From positions 19,902,001-19,966,000 of the forward strand of contig OY292279.1 in NCBI GenBank assembly GCA_958496175.1: a DNA stretch of 64,000 bases. The letters run 5' to 3'. This document shows positions 46,705-56,704 of this stretch, piece after piece. Below the pieces are notes generated by a model. The model was not told the DNA's origin, did no database searches, and was given only the letters and a program-made list of their open reading frames with translations. Source of the DNA: Sisyra terminalis. Taxonomy: Eukaryota > Arthropoda > Insecta > Neuroptera > Sisyridae. The position numbers and the translations under genes are program-made. Each line of letters opens with the position of its first letter. Position 1 is the stretch's first letter.

Positions 46705-48215
46705 AGCTTTAGACACTATGCCTTTTACGGTACTCATATTTTTTTTACAGATTTTAAAGAAAAAAATCTTAAGATTATTATATTACGAACTCATAGCAGA
46801 ATACATGCGAGATAATGGTACATTTAGAGAATGTAATTTAATAAAAAAAATAAGCTTTGTTAAAATAATATTTAGTTTGAAAGAACGGAATGTATTGTAA
46901 TTTCTATCGTAGTAGTATTAAACGAAGTTTCGTTAAAATCGAAATTGTGTGGCTTTGGGTATTGTGTCGGTGCTCTACCATTTTCCCTTGCTTCCATTAT
47001 AAAACTCGTCATTATTTTAATAAAATTCTTGTTCATGGAAATCGTATCACCCAAACGGGGATGGAATAGTGAAAAGTTCATTCTAGTTACGGCCTTATAT
47101 ACATGATCCTCATTTAGAACCGTTGTAGTGCAGTTCGAATTTCGACGAGCAAAGTCGTTGTAACGACCTCAACGTTCAATAAGTGGTTATGCAAATTTCC
47201 CGATCCAATGTGTTGAGTGTGTTGTCTTTCCTCTCTTTATTTATACAAAATCGATCGCAATGTATCGCTTTCATATCTCTAGTGCTACATGGATATGCAT
47301 TGACCCGAACTAACAAAATCGAAAATCTACTTGAGTCCTACAACATCTCGAACACGCCTAGCAATTTATTTAAAATTCCCATACATAATGCAAGAATATT
47401 TCCTCGAAACGCCAAAAAAATGTTACGTTGGAGACCTAGAAAAATTACGATCTCAAATGAAATGTTTAATATTAATGATCGTGGAAAAATCGAAGGTATA
47501 TTACAGAAGGATAACGCATTTAAATAACTAAATGTACAATTTAGTTGAGTGATTTTTTCCGTTTGGGGAATTATTGTGAGAAACTGTGAACTATTTCTCA
47601 TGGAAATGATGTAATTATTCTTCGCTCGTTGGAACTGATAAAATATATATCACTCCATTTACACGTAGGAGAAACAATACGAAAATATTTTTATTATAAA
47701 AAAATGAATCTTAGTTTAGTACGTAAACATATTACACAATCTACATACATAAAGGTAGCAATATTAATTTATCCATTCTTCATGAATAATTTCTGCATAA
47801 ATTTTCCTGTAAGCTATACATTTAACACCCTGTTTTTATTTTTTTCACTTTAAAAGTCTAGACTAACAATTTTCATTGAAAAGGAAAAGTGAGAAAATGT
47901 TTGATTTCGCGACCATACAACACATTACAGAATATGACAAAACAGAACAAATAAAATTACGCATGGCATATTCATGGTGTAACGATTTATACTTTTTTTG
48001 GTGGTAGGACCATTTTACTGATTAGGAAAAAAATAAAAGGTTGACAAAGTAAGGCGCAGTATAGTAAAGGTCAATTTGATGGGGACTCCATATTTGTTAT
48101 CTACCATCTATATGCCATTTTGTTAGCTGAATGTTTATGGAGTTGTATTTGATTAAGGATCGCATTAAAGTTATTAAAGAATATAACAATGGTAAAAATT
48201 TAAAAAAAAACACGT
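46705..48215. other. Spacer without recognisable gene
   Basis: About 46.9-47.5 kb is less A+T-rich. It holds a 114-codon plus frame (47183-47527, GTG start) and overlapping frames on both strands. None shows a known domain or splice context, so none is called. Confidence 0.4.
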
Positions 48216-48276
48216 TTTGCGGACTTTGGGATGGTTTTAGTCGGCATAACCAATCAAATGAAAGAACTTTATCATT

Positions 48277-48363
48277 TTGCGTAAATTTGAAGCTGTTGTG
48301 AAGCAAAGTGTAAACGATGACCCAAAGAAAAACGTCCATCAAGTTAGCACTACACTTTTGCAA
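48277..48363 (+). pseudogene. N-terminal helix-turn-helix relic of the transposase
   Basis: The frame reads ...AVVKQSVNDDPKKNVHQVST. Insect IS630-like transposases have at this place a segment of the type V-R-x-S-V-x-x-(D/N)-P-x-x-S-(V/I)-R-x-x-(S/A), part of the DNA-binding region. The match is short, but it lies just inside the transposon end and upstream of the catalytic relic, which supports it. After it the frame enters the repeat array. Confidence 0.45.
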
Positions 48364-48391
48364 TTCGAAAAAAATAACTTCAAAATATTTT

Positions 48392-49255
48392 GGTGTATTT
48401 TTGTCGCTCAAGAGTACTGGGAAAAAAAATTTTCATTTACATATTTTCCCGGAAAAAGACATGTAAAGGAAAAGCTCGACTTGGAACATTTTTCAAATAT
48501 AGTATTAAAATTTCGAAAAAAAAATTACACCATTAATTGGTGTTTTTTGTTGCTCGAAATTGTTGAAAGTAAAATGTTTTTCACTTGTATATTTTCCCGA
48601 AAAAAGTCACTTGAAGAAAAAGCTCGGGTTATCGTTTTCCAAGTATAGAAATTTCGATTTTTTTACACCATGAATGGTGTTTTTTTGTCGTGTGAGAGTT
48701 CTGAAAAAAAAAATCCATAGTTTGTATATTTTCCTAAGAAACGCTATTTAAAGAAAAAGCTCGATTTGGATCTTTTTTCAAATATTGAAATTTCCAAAAC
48801 TTTTTTTATCATTAATTGGTGCCTCTTTGATCCTGGAGAGTTCCGAAAGAAATAATTTTATCTCCCGCATAAATAATATTCGTCGATTGCTTTCATGAGT
48901 ATAAAGCTTCGATATTAGAGAAATGTCCAAAAAGAGCTTTTTCTTTACATAGCGTTTTCCGAGAAAATATGCAAACGGTTACACTTTTTCTTGCAGAATT
49001 CTTCACCAATAAATGGTGAAAAAAAGTTTTGGAAAATTCAATGTTTGAAAAGTGCCCCAAGTCGAGCTTGTTCTTTAAATGGGTTTTTGAGGGAAAATAT
49101 GCAAGCAATAATTTTTTTTCCATCTCGACCGAAAAAAAGAACAATTAATGGCGTAAAAAATAAAATATTTTTTTTAATAATTATAGTAAAGCTCTAAGTG
49201 TCAAGTTATTACTACATAGGGTTTTCCTGGAAAATATGTGAGTGACAATACGTTA
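48392..49255. repeat. ~140-bp tandem repeats, head to tail then inverted
   Basis: Units begin GGTGTATTTTTGTCGCTC (48392), GGTGTTTTTTGTTGCTCG (48539), GGTGTTTTTTTGTCG (48676) and GGTGCCTCTTTGATCC (48818), with spacings of 147, 137 and 142 bp. Each unit contains TATATTTTCCC, AAGAAAAAGCTCG and TTTTTCAAATAT. From about 48895 the same words recur inverted (AGAGCTTTTTCTTT, GAGAAAATATGCAA, CACCAATAAATGGTG, then a further unit). The plus frame 48430-48648 and minus frame 48893-49144 both show a YFP/IFSRK...FSNIE pattern simply because the repeat is read in both orientations. Confidence 0.82.
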
Positions 49256-49269
49256 CCAATTGAGTTTTA

Positions 49270-49860
49270 GAACGCCGTGCACTCAAAATTCATCAAAAAT
49301 TTTCTGCATTAGGGCAGATGAAAATCTACGTAAAAGTGAAGAGTAGCCGATACATCCTCAAAAAGTGTCTATTAGGTGTACTTTGTGATCAAAAGGCATC
49401 ATCGAACCTAATTTTTTTAAATGATGTCGGAAACACGGTAACCATCAATTCTACATGTCACCACGCTATAAAAACCAACTACTTTTGCTTCAAATTGATG
49501 GAATTAATTTGGATGATATTCGATTTCAACAAAATGGTGAAATTTGCCATACTACGCGTAAAAATATCGACGAATTATAAGCCTTTTTTCGAAAATCTCT
49601 TAATTTCGCGAGGAATATGAATTGGCATGCAAGATCATGCGATTCAATAGTATTGCACTTCTTTTTAGGCGTATTTTGGGATTTTTGAAAAGTAAATAAT
49701 ACGTTGATATCCCTGCCTTTATTTGAGACCTAAAAACAACATCATTGCTGAGATACATGCCATGGAAATGTCTCTATTGGAAGATGAGATCAAAAATGTT
49801 GCCCAACATACAGAAAATTAGCCATGATGAATATTTGAGTGATATAATTTTTCATACTTA
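49270..49860 (+). pseudogene. Transposase catalytic-domain relic (IS630/Tc1/mariner, DDE)
   Basis: Conceptual reading across frameshifts gives the expected series: IRADEN (49310s), HPQKVSIRCTL then a stop then SKGIIEPNFF, NDVGNTVTIN in a shifted frame, INLDDIRFQQNGEICHTTRK, NMNWHARSCDS and finally HDEYLSDIIFHT with a stop. Many insect IS630-type transposases carry HPQKV-x-VWC, DDIWFQQDGATCHTAR, NWPPRSCDLTPLD and GGH-x-x-DIIFHT. The second catalytic aspartate in QQDGA is asparagine here. At least two stops and two frameshifts are present, so it is inactive. The 100-codon frame at 49318-49620 is a composite of shifted parts and not a gene. Confidence 0.8.
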
Positions 49861-49974
49861 AATAGCATTGATTAATCTTCAAATTAAAGTATTCATCTTG
49901 ACTCAAAACTACATTTTAAAGCTTTAACTTTCATTGGCTTTCCTGCGTCTCATTTGGCCCACCCCATTTAATAT

Positions 49975-50575
49975 AGAATAAAAAACGTTATACCTACTTG
50001 ATAATCAGTTTGATAACTTACTTTAATCCCAATTGTTGAGCTTTGGAGCCTAAAACAAAAGAAATACAATCACAAATAATTTCATTAAAACTTTCAATTA
50101 ATATTAAAAAAAAAAAAACAATATTGCTATTATCTATAATGTTCTTTACATATTCCAATAAATATTTTTTTCATTTTAATTTTCTTTTGAAAACATTGCT
50201 TCATTAAATGCCAAGTAATTTAATTAAAAAAAATATAAATCCTACTTAAATGACTTCAACATAAAATCACATACATCTACTGAAACACTGTCCCGGAATA
50301 CTTATATATAATAAAAGATAATAAAAGCAAGTTATTCTTTCTTTTCGCTTTTTTACATAAAAGCAATCCAGGGTTGTAATTTTATTTCTTAGAATACTTG
50401 ATCTTCAGGGAAATTGTGAAAATGAGGAATATTTCTTTCGAAATGCCACGCATATGTTGTTTAAGATGGCATTTTTTGATTAAATTACAAAGAAAACTAA
50501 TTAAAATTTATTTACAGTATATCATTAGGAAAAAAACCACAATTTATGTTTGTAGTAGTAATTTCTAAGAGTAAC
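49975..50575. other. A+T-rich spacer beside the exon candidate
   Basis: No repeat or frame recognised; it would be intron if the 50580-50727 call is right. Confidence 0.4.
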
Positions 50576-50579
50576 TTAC

Positions 50580-50727
50580 AATTGTTACAATTGTTCATTA
50601 CGGTAATATTAACTGTCGCTTGACCATGTACTACTCGTGTACCAACGACAGGAGACCATGAGGATAACGTGTAATGACCCCCAGGGGATCGAGGAGAGAC
50701 TGTTTGTGGGGTGTGGGGTGACAACAT
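50580..50727 (-). CDS. Possible internal exon, minus strand (unknown protein)
   Basis: A 148-base island is markedly richer in G+C than its surroundings. On the minus strand it opens with ATG directly after ...ATCATAG, a possible acceptor preceded by a modest pyrimidine stretch, and it closes at AACAATT followed by GTAAGT, a consensus donor. The frame would encode about 49 residues rich in S, P, T and V (MLSPHTPQTVSPRSPGGHY near the start, ATVNITV near the end). I do not recognise the protein. An in-frame TAG sits just before the ATG, so coding cannot extend upstream without splicing. The opposite strand is also open for about 48 codons (containing MRITCNDPQGIEERL), so the coding strand is not certain. 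It could instead be a piece of an old element or a conserved non-coding block. Confidence 0.33.
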
Positions 50728-50900
50728 CTATGATATTCCTCAGGGAGGTTAGATTTTAAAACCGTGAGAAATTCAACCAATTTAATTTTGCATAGATGAA
50801 ATTTTTAAATTTCGCGGGCTACATACGTTTGATTAACTGTTTTATTTTTTTATTTTATGAACGCAATTTTCCTTAAGAAATTTTGATATTATCAATATTC

Positions 50901-51038
50901 TCCATCTCCTTATAACAACCAAGGTTTTAAAACTACTCTAGGGTTAATTAAAATCCCTAAATCGAGAAATATTGAAAACTTTCTTCAAGCCTTCTAGTTT
51001 TGGAGCAATCACCTTGACCACTCAGCCACCAGTAGGCT
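50901..51038 (-). mobile_element. tRNA-derived SINE, minus orientation, B box lost
   Basis: Read on the minus strand: CCTACTGGTGGCTGAGTGG, TCAAGGTGATTGCTCC, then a deletion through the B box, TTTTCAATATTTCTCGATTT, AACCCTAGAGTAG and CTTGGTTGTTATAAGGAGAT. The A-box head is well preserved. Confidence 0.8.
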
Positions 51039-51039
51039 T

Positions 51040-54000
51040 TAAATATTTATTTAAATCAAACTTTAAGCATCACCTATTTTTTTTTGTTCATTTTATGTCT
51101 GTTATTTTCTCTCATGGATAGATAAGCCATATCCTTAAGATAGCTATTTAAGTAATATATAATAATTAATTTGCTTAATAAATGCAATACTTATCATTAG
51201 ATGAATATAGACACATCACTTTAGATGAAAATACACATATTTGCTTTATCTTGCAGAAAATTCTTAAAGTTTCTTAATGAAAAAGATAAGAAGGAGTATA
51301 AAAATTTAGATTTAAGAATAATGGTGCTAAACGCTATCGATTCGTTTCAAAGTGATAATAGCTTAAGACATACTTTTTGTATAAACTTTTGAGTTATACT
51401 TCTTTAGGCGCATATACAAGAAGCTGCATTAAAACACGTGCAATTGCGCATGTGCTCTAACAGGTAACTTTTGCTTTATATATAAATATTAACCAAGTCA
51501 ACTACGCAAGGTAATGTATAGTTTTTTAAGACCAACAGTAACTTTTATGTTTTGAAATTTTGTAAATTAACTTGACGTTTCCTTACAACAAATGAACACT
51601 TGTTTTAAATTTATCAATTTTTTTCTGTTTATAATTGAGTTAAAATGGGAATTAATTATATTTCAAATCAATATAGCTTTCCCAAAAATTATATTTATAT
51701 CACGTTTGCTACCGGTGTTTTATAATTATAATGATGCAAATTCTGTTAAGAACTCTAGTTATTAAACAAAAACGGATGGAATTAACTTCCAGAAAAAAAT
51801 TAAACTTTAACAAAGAATTAAATCAGATTTTTCCGCTGACTTTGAACAGTTATACTGTTTATACAATATATAAAATATATTGTGGTCTTATTATTTACAA
51901 AAATAAACTATAAATATAAACTTTGAACAAAAGTGCTACTACTTGATGACCACTAAGAAAGATTGCTTGGCAATCGAAATACGTATCTGAGCAATGATTA
52001 TAGTATACTTTTGTAATTTATATTATATAAATAATACCGCAACATATTTTAAGCATTATGTAAATTTTACAGAGAAGTTTTACTTTTTACGAACACGTTT
52101 TTAAGTAAACACACATTTTTTTTATTGTTTGTAAATGAAAGCATTTTTTTCACCAATAGATTTAAAAAAAACGAAAATTTTACCACTCATTTCATCAGCG
52201 TAGATAATTTTATCTAAAAAACAGTGAATAGAATAAAAACCAAGCCAACTCAATAAATTTCCTTTGTTCAAATAAATTGGAGAACCGAGCACTGTAAAAA
52301 TCGATCAGAAATCTGTTCCCTTGCCAACTTACGCGAACAATTAAAGCATTGTTGAAAACCGATAAATGTCAGGTGGATATTCCAGAGTCTGTAATTAAAG
52401 TAGCAAACTTGAAATTTAAACTCCAATTGGTAACATCTGTTTAATATTGAAGATTTTCAAATCATAAATTATATAATAAAAGCTTCGCCGAACAACCACT
52501 AGTCGCTTCTTTCAACTAACTCAAATAAATTGCTCTTAACGATGATTAAGAAGTTCTTTCTAAACTTATACGAATTACACGGGCAATTAAATAATATTAT
52601 GCAAAAGCATATTAAGCAGGTCATAAAAAAATCTTTAAAAAATAACATTGTATTACTATGTTAGTATGCTAAACGATGAAATGCGTTCGGTTTTGTCGAT
52701 AATTTAGATAATGTAGTTCCCAGTATTACTATAACGTATTTTTATTGCTGCTGTTCCCCAACATTTATCGCCGCTATAATATATTCGAGAGCCTCGAAGC
52801 TTTTCTCAAAAACTCATTCTGATATCGGTGAAAAGCCTAGCTTTTCCTAAGTAATAATTCCGGTTGCTGCGATTTCCTTTCAGGTGAATGACTGATCAAT
52901 TGTCGCATGGAAAAGACGAATTGAAATGAAAAGCTGTTAAATTTCTTTTCTTGACAAAAGCCAGCTAAAAAAGTTCTTCAAAAGAATTCGAGAAAATTGG
53001 ATTTTTCTATTAACGAAGTAAAGTCATCCAGTGCTGTCTTTCTCACACTTGTAACAGCGGTAATTATGGAAATAGCTTTTTCATTGCGAACGTTGGCGAT
53101 TAATTTAAATTAATGATGCATGAAAACGGGGAGCTTATTTTCCACTAATAGATGAGTTCCAATAAATTCAAACACATAACTAATTGGAAAAGCTCAACAA
53201 GACTGATACTTTCAAACATACAGGGGGACTAATATGAGCTTTAGTAAGCACATTTGAATTTGATTGAATAGTTCCACTGTTTTCGCATGAATTTAACCAC
53301 AATTCAAATATTTTATATAGCGAATATCGTTTTGCGTCTCAAGTTTCATTTATTTTAGGAAAAGCTCCGTTGGTATACAGATGTGATTTTAATGGCACAT
53401 TTCTTTCATATGTCGCCCACGAAATGGGCATACGTAGTACTACATAGATGGAAATGGGATACATATAGAATTTTTATAAAGAGGGTGTAAAAAGAAAATA
53501 ATGCAGGGACAAAAGAAATGAGATGCGCTTGCATCGCTGTCGTCTTGCGTGAAATATACGACAAACATTTTTCAATAGAAAACGGAACTTTTTGGGTTAT
53601 CGTCCAGGAGAATTGCCACCGTTTCATATGTGATATGTATCCGTGCAGCCGTACATGGACGAATGGGCCATATTTACCCCTTTCATCTTATTCTCGGTTA
53701 GCTTGTCTATGCATTCCATTTAATATGCTACATTTACTTTATGGTCTTGGGAATAGTTTTTTGGTTTGGTTCAGCGAAGCATTCAAGTATGACTAGTAAA
53801 AATTTATAAGATAAAAAAGAAAATTAAAAGAACAAATCGAGCAGTTTTGACAAGTTATATCTACGGAAGTAATGTAATTACTTTACGAAACAACAGAATA
53901 TTCGTTTCTTTTTATCGTTACATTTTTAAAAGCTTCACCAAGAGCTTTACGCTACAAACTTGACTTACCTTCCACAAAAATAGACTAGTTTTTCTTACGC

Positions 54001-54297
54001 CGTTGAAAAAATCACTTTGAACGAAAAATAACAATAAATAATTCAAAAGGTAACACTCTTACAATTAATTACAATGGTTTTCTACATTAGGAATAAAAAT
54101 CTTTTAAAAAATAATTGAAAAAAATTTAGGTGATAATTTTTATTAATATTGAGTCCATTAAGATATGGTTAAGTAGGTGCTTTTGTATTGAAGGTTGTAA
54201 CGCCCATCGTGACAGTAAAAATTTATTAATAAACAGTTGCCGATTTTTGGGTCACTTGCTAAGGTTTGGGTCCTCGGTGTGACGAGGAAAGAACAGT
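51040..54297. other. Spacer without recognisable gene; more balanced at 52.3-53.8 kb
   Basis: No repeat family was identified. The 52.3-53.8-kb part contains overlapping frames on opposite strands (53406-53627 and 53518-53796) with no domain. It may be ancestral single-copy sequence with regulatory content. Confidence 0.4.
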
Positions 54298-54306
54298 GGG
54301 GCAAAC

Positions 54307-54471
54307 CAAGGTTTGTAAACTACACAGGTTGCTCCATTAGAAAAAAAAAATGACGTCATACGAAGAATTTTGAAATTGATCAGTCTGAAGATATGTACGA
54401 ATTTCTTCTGAATACGTCACGTATCCATCACGTAGCCACCATGAGGCCACCTGTGTATTTTATAAACCTTG
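54307..54471. mobile_element. MITE with 9-bp target duplication (Mutator-like), copy 2
   Basis: The ends CAAGGTTTGTAAACTACACAG and CTGTGTATTTTATAAACCTTG are inverted copies. The flanking nonamers GGGGCAAAC (54298-54306) and AGGGTAAAC (54472-54480) agree at seven of nine positions. The interior matches 4150-4304 in reverse orientation, including GATATGTACGAATTTCTTCTG. Confidence 0.8.
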
Positions 54472-54480
54472 AGGGTAAAC

Positions 54481-54840
54481 AAGGAAAGGGCGGAAAAATT
54501 AAGATCAATGATAAAACTATTTGAAAAAGGAACTGGTAGCAAAAAGCTAACAAAAATTAACCTTTGTTTATCTAATAGTAGTGAAAGAGTAGTTAATTGT
54601 AGGTGAAGGCAACGGTAGTCAAGGGAATAAATTTCTATTTAAGCATTGAACTATTATTTTTAGTATATTATTGTTGTAATAATATTAGAATTTCGGAATA
54701 AATATTGTTTTGTATTTTAAAATGGTTTTGTTTCCTTAGAAAAAAAAAAACATGAACTATTCAACATAAACCGTTCCTTAGTTTAAGCTAAGGTTAACGA
54801 GTTTAACTAAGTTTAAAGAGAAGAAAAACAATAATATAAA
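54481..54840. other. Spacer without recognisable gene
   Basis: Nothing recognised; a short AAGTTTAA-type repetition near 54.78-54.82 kb. Confidence 0.45.
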
Positions 54841-54847
54841 TGAAAAG

Positions 54848-55652
54848 TAGTATCCGACCGAAACTATTTTTTTCGACCGAAACCGAACCTTACATAAATA
54901 TAAAGTCACATTTTTGTAGGAAAAAAAATTTAATCATAATTTTTCATTATTAACTTTCAAATTCAATGGACATTTAGTATTCATTTAATCTCTGATATTT
55001 GTACTAAGTAATATCACTTCTCAATTCAAATATTTTTTTTTAAAAATAAAGGGTTGATTTGAAAGTAATTCACCTAATAATTTTTTTTAATATTAGCTAT
55101 ATTAGCTACGAATAATGTAAAATTAAAAAAGAAGCCTACTGGTGGCCGAGTAGTTAAGGTGGCCGCTCCAAAACTGGTAGGTTTTGGATTCGAATCTCGT
55201 TTCGAGCAAATTTTCGATATTTCTCGATTTACGAATTTTAATTAACCCTAAACACACTTAAGATCTTAAGAAAAAAAAGTTATCAAACAAAATTATTTGT
55301 TTCCTAATATAATTAGGTACACAAAACAGAAAAGAAAATAATGTCTTCTAAACTTTGATCAATTTTCTCTGGAACTGAAAAAAATATTAGAGCTTCATGA
55401 AGCTAGAACTATGTATTAAAAATAATTTTAATGAACTAATAGCTGCTAATAAAATCAATAATTATAATTACAGAATCAAATATTATAAGTAAGAAACAAT
55501 AATTTCTCAACGTTTTCATATCACGAATTCAGTTACGGTTTTGGCTTGACGACAGCCGAAATCGAAACTAAACCGAAGCTCGTTTTGTTTTTTTTTTTTT
55601 TTTTTTGTTGAAACTAGACAAAAACCAAAACTAAAAGTTCGGTCGAACAGTA
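54848..55652. mobile_element. hAT-like MITE carrying a nested SINE
   Basis: It starts TAGTATCCGACCGAAACT and ends AGTTCGGTCGAACAGTA. The flanking octamers ATGAAAAG and CAAAAAAG agree at only five of eight positions, so the duplication is eroded. The interior shares AAGGGTTGATTTGAAAGTAAT with the other copies and is interrupted by a SINE at 55134-55268. A run of about 17 T lies near the right end. Confidence 0.72.
55134..55268 (+). mobile_element. tRNA-derived SINE nested in the hAT-like MITE
   Basis: Head GCCTACTGGTGGCCGAGTAG, B box TTGGATTCGAATCTCG, then TTTCGAGCAAATTTTCGAT and AACCCTAAACAC; the TATAAAGCGATGG tail is lost. Comparison with the unoccupied site in the other MITE copies shows the SINE arrived after the MITE. 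Confidence 0.85.
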
Positions 55653-55849
55653 CAAAAAAGATCTAAGTTATTAGTTATGGAAATTATAATGGGATTAAGA
55701 AAAGATGAATTTGTAGAATTACCATCAACGATATTAGTACTAAAATAAAAAAATAAAAAACAATTTAGTTGAAAATCAATACACAAATTTGATTTTAGTG
55801 ATAATAATTTGATGAATTTGATGTATAATTTTTTTCTTAGCTTGAAAAA

Positions 55850-56702
55850 ACAGTTGGGAAAATTTATTTCAAAATTCTATTACAACTTTTGATTTTAAAT
55901 CAATGATATAAACAGCTTCAATGGTATCAACGTTTTGCCATCTAGTGTACAAATTTCTATTGCCAACTTAGTAAAAGCCACTTAAATACTAAGGAAAATA
56001 GTAAAAAAAATCATTTTGAACATCACTTAAGCTTTCAAATTTTTTACCACTTAGTAAATGTAGTAACGATTGAAATAAATAGAAACCCGATGGAAAAACT
56101 TTGGACAATTGTTGCGGTACGACAATATCACCTTCTCCTTAATAGTTTTTCTAAGGCTTTTCTTCTACAGAGGAGTCTTTAAATACCATGTTGCAGCATA
56201 GAATTTTCTATGTTAACAGTTCTTGGGCACTTTTGGGTATTTGGTTGGTCACCCAAAATTGATTAGGATTATTTGACAGCTCTTCGACTATTTGGCATAC
56301 ATTTGGCCCCATTTCTTCCCTTAACTTCTTTTTGGTTAAATTTTTAACCATTCTTTGCTGTTATCAATTGGAAAAATGAAAATGATCGAATTTGAAATTA
56401 AAGAAACTCATTTGGCATTAATAAACATCTAATGCACTTAGATTAACATTGAAAATGTTTTTAGTAACAACTTTGCGTTACTACTGTAAGAAACTTGAAA
56501 AACATTCAATACCAAATTTGTATTCCTTCGGGTTTTTGATCGTATCAGTTCAATATATATTTGGGTATAAAAAATACTCTTATTTTATAGAAATTAATAA
56601 GTCACTCTAATCAAAATATGTCTTTAGTACCACTTTGAAGTTACTTATAAATGGCAATTGAATGACTATAGAATTAAAAACGAAATTACTTTTCGGTACA
56701 CT
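55850..56702. mobile_element. Mariner-like MITE family, copy 2 (left end eroded)
   Basis: Colinear with 62440-63334 from GGTATCAACGTTTTGCCATCTAGTG onward to TTTCGGTACACT, with TA following at 56703-56704. The left terminal repeat is not recognisable. Minus-strand readings of this copy (e.g. EELSNNPNQFW) resemble coding sequence and partly agree with copy 3, which hints at descent from a transposase gene. Confidence 0.72.
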
Positions 56703-56704
56703 TA

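Larger units (their letters stand above)
48220..49969 (+). mobile_element. Dead IS630/Tc1/mariner-type transposon with internal repeat array
   Basis: The right end, reverse-complemented, reads AATGGGGTGGGCCAAATGAG, followed by GCCAATGAAAGTTAAAGC. The left side near 48226-48275 reads GGGATGG...CCAATCAAATGAAAGAAC, an imperfect counterpart. Between them are a helix-turn-helix-like segment (about 48283-48360), a repeat array (48392-49255) and a catalytic-domain relic (about 49270-49860), in the order expected for one transposase. The left boundary and target duplication are uncertain. Confidence 0.6.

Noticed and set aside
47183..47527. 114-codon plus-strand open frame
   Set aside because: It starts at GTG, has no recognisable domain, and overlaps open frames on both strands. 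Composition fits chance in a more balanced stretch.
48893..49144. Minus-strand frame with repeated YFPSK/IFSRK and FSNIE patterns, looking like a repeat protein
   Set aside because: The same pattern appears on the plus strand of the forward units, so it is the DNA repeat read in two orientations.
50580..50753. Plus-strand frame of about 48 codons across the exon candidate
   Set aside because: No splice signals were found in suitable positions on this strand. It is kept only as an alternative in the exon entry.
53406..53796. Overlapping frames on opposite strands (73 and 92 codons)
   Set aside because: No recognisable motifs, and both strands are open equally, so neither is supported.
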